Assembly (NCBI GenBank): GCA_035545535.1
Contig: DASZYF010000057.1
Coordinates: 1-12,877 of the forward strand
DNA: 12,877 nucleotides
Direction of reading: 5' to 3'
Origin: DASZYF01 sp035545535
GTDB taxonomy: Bacteria > Actinomycetota > Actinomycetes > Mycobacteriales > CAJCIY01
Part shown: one piece after another, positions 12,509 to 12,877 of the stretch
Layout of the letters: each line of letters begins with the position of its first letter
Numbering within the stretch: position 1 is the first letter of the stretch
Program-made: the position numbers and the translations under genes
Notes under the pieces: model-generated
Databases searched by the model: none
What the model was told of the DNA's origin: nothing
Seen by the model: only the letters and a program-made list of their open reading frames with translations

Positions 12509-12877
12509 CTACCAGGACGCGGGTGCGTAGTCCTTCAGGAAGCAGCCGTAGATGTCCTCGCCCGCCTCGCCGCGCACGATCGGGTCGTAGACCCGGGCCG
12601 CGCCGTCGACCAGGTCGAGCGGGGCGTGGAAGCCCTCGCGGTGCAGCCGGGCCTTCGTCGGGTGCGGGCGCTCGTCGGTGATCCAGCCGGTGTCCACCGC
12701 GGTCATGAGGATGCCGTCGGTCTCGAGCATCTCCTCCGCGCTCGTCTTCGTGAGCATGTTCAGCGCGGCCTTCGCCATGTTCGTGTGCGGGTGGCCCGGG
12801 CCCTTGTACTGGCGGCCGAACTGGCCCTCCATGGCCGACACGTTCACGACGTACTTCCGGCGCGCCGGCGAGCTCGC
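12509..12877 (-). CDS. Atypical short-chain dehydrogenase/reductase, 5' part beyond the window
   Basis: The C-terminal 122 residues of an SDR-family oxidoreductase; the frame stays open to the right edge (visible start RRKYVVNVSAMEGQF). VVNVSAMEG is the strand carrying the SDR catalytic Ser. It is followed by HPHTNMAKAALNMLT, where Lys of the YxxxK motif is present but the Tyr position is Thr. VDTGWITDERP matches the SDR segment after the active site (PGxT region), and the protein ends GCFLKDYAPASW. This belongs to a recognisable subfamily with HTNMAKAALNM; its substrate is unknown. Val/Met codons at 12847 are internal, because the conserved strand begins upstream. The stop lies 16 bases past the tRNA 3' end and the gene is transcribed toward the tRNA. 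Confidence 0.85.
   Translation of the reverse strand, partial: ASSPARRKYVVNVSAMEGQFGRQYKGPGHPHTNMAKAALNMLTKTSAEEMLETDGILMTAVDTGWITDERPHPTKARLHREGFHAPLDLVDGAARVYDPIVRGEAGEDIYGCFLKDYAPASW

Overview
The window looks like chromosomal DNA of a high-GC, mycothiol-producing actinobacterium. Four observations point there. An S-(hydroxymethyl)mycothiol dehydrogenase (mscR) needs the actinobacterial thiol mycothiol. There is an actinobacterial-type VLRF1 peptidyl-tRNA hydrolase. A surface hydrolase carries an LAxTG signal of the kind class E sortases use. Codon third positions are overwhelmingly G or C, and several genes start with GTG. No transposase, integrase, phage gene or CRISPR array is visible. 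The genus cannot be fixed from this sequence.

Layout from left to right. (1) 1-1296 is the 3' part of a secreted or cell-wall-anchored alpha/beta hydrolase ending in an LAATG sorting signal. (2) 1377-2462 is mscR for formaldehyde detoxification; its stop codon lies inside an 18-bp tandem duplication. (3) Running leftward and converging on mscR is a two-gene operon: a class V PLP enzyme resembling NifS/SufS (4911-3208), then the eRF1-like acVLRF1 factor (3185-2532). The PLP gene start is overlapped by a four-codon ORF that has the better ribosome binding site. (4) Running rightward from 5136 are a small secreted beta-rich protein with a structured leader, a multi-pass sensor histidine kinase, and its NarL-type response regulator; kinase and regulator overlap by ATGA. 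(5) Running leftward are a DHA2-family 14-helix drug exporter (10553-8829) and a MerR-type regulator (8832-8374), again overlapping by ATGA. (6) Running rightward are a TrmB/LuxR-like regulator (10624-11619) and a secreted Ser/Thr-rich protein of unknown function (11738-12328), followed by a strong hairpin terminator. (7) At the right end are tRNA-Ser(UGA) and the 3' part of an atypical short-chain dehydrogenase running off the window.

How the parts work together. The exporter and MerR genes look like a self-regulated efflux cassette. A near-perfect palindrome (10542-10559) at the exporter start, in the divergent gap with the LuxR-like gene, is the likely MerR operator and could affect both directions. 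The kinase/regulator pair is a standard two-component system whose small secreted neighbour could be a target or an accessory. The PLP enzyme/acVLRF1 pair is the least explained association: a ribosome-rescue hydrolase downstream of a cysteine desulfurase-like protein.

The remaining gaps are short. The only ones over 100 bases are 4912-5135 (divergent promoters and leader hairpins) and 11620-11737 (promoter region with two inverted repeats).
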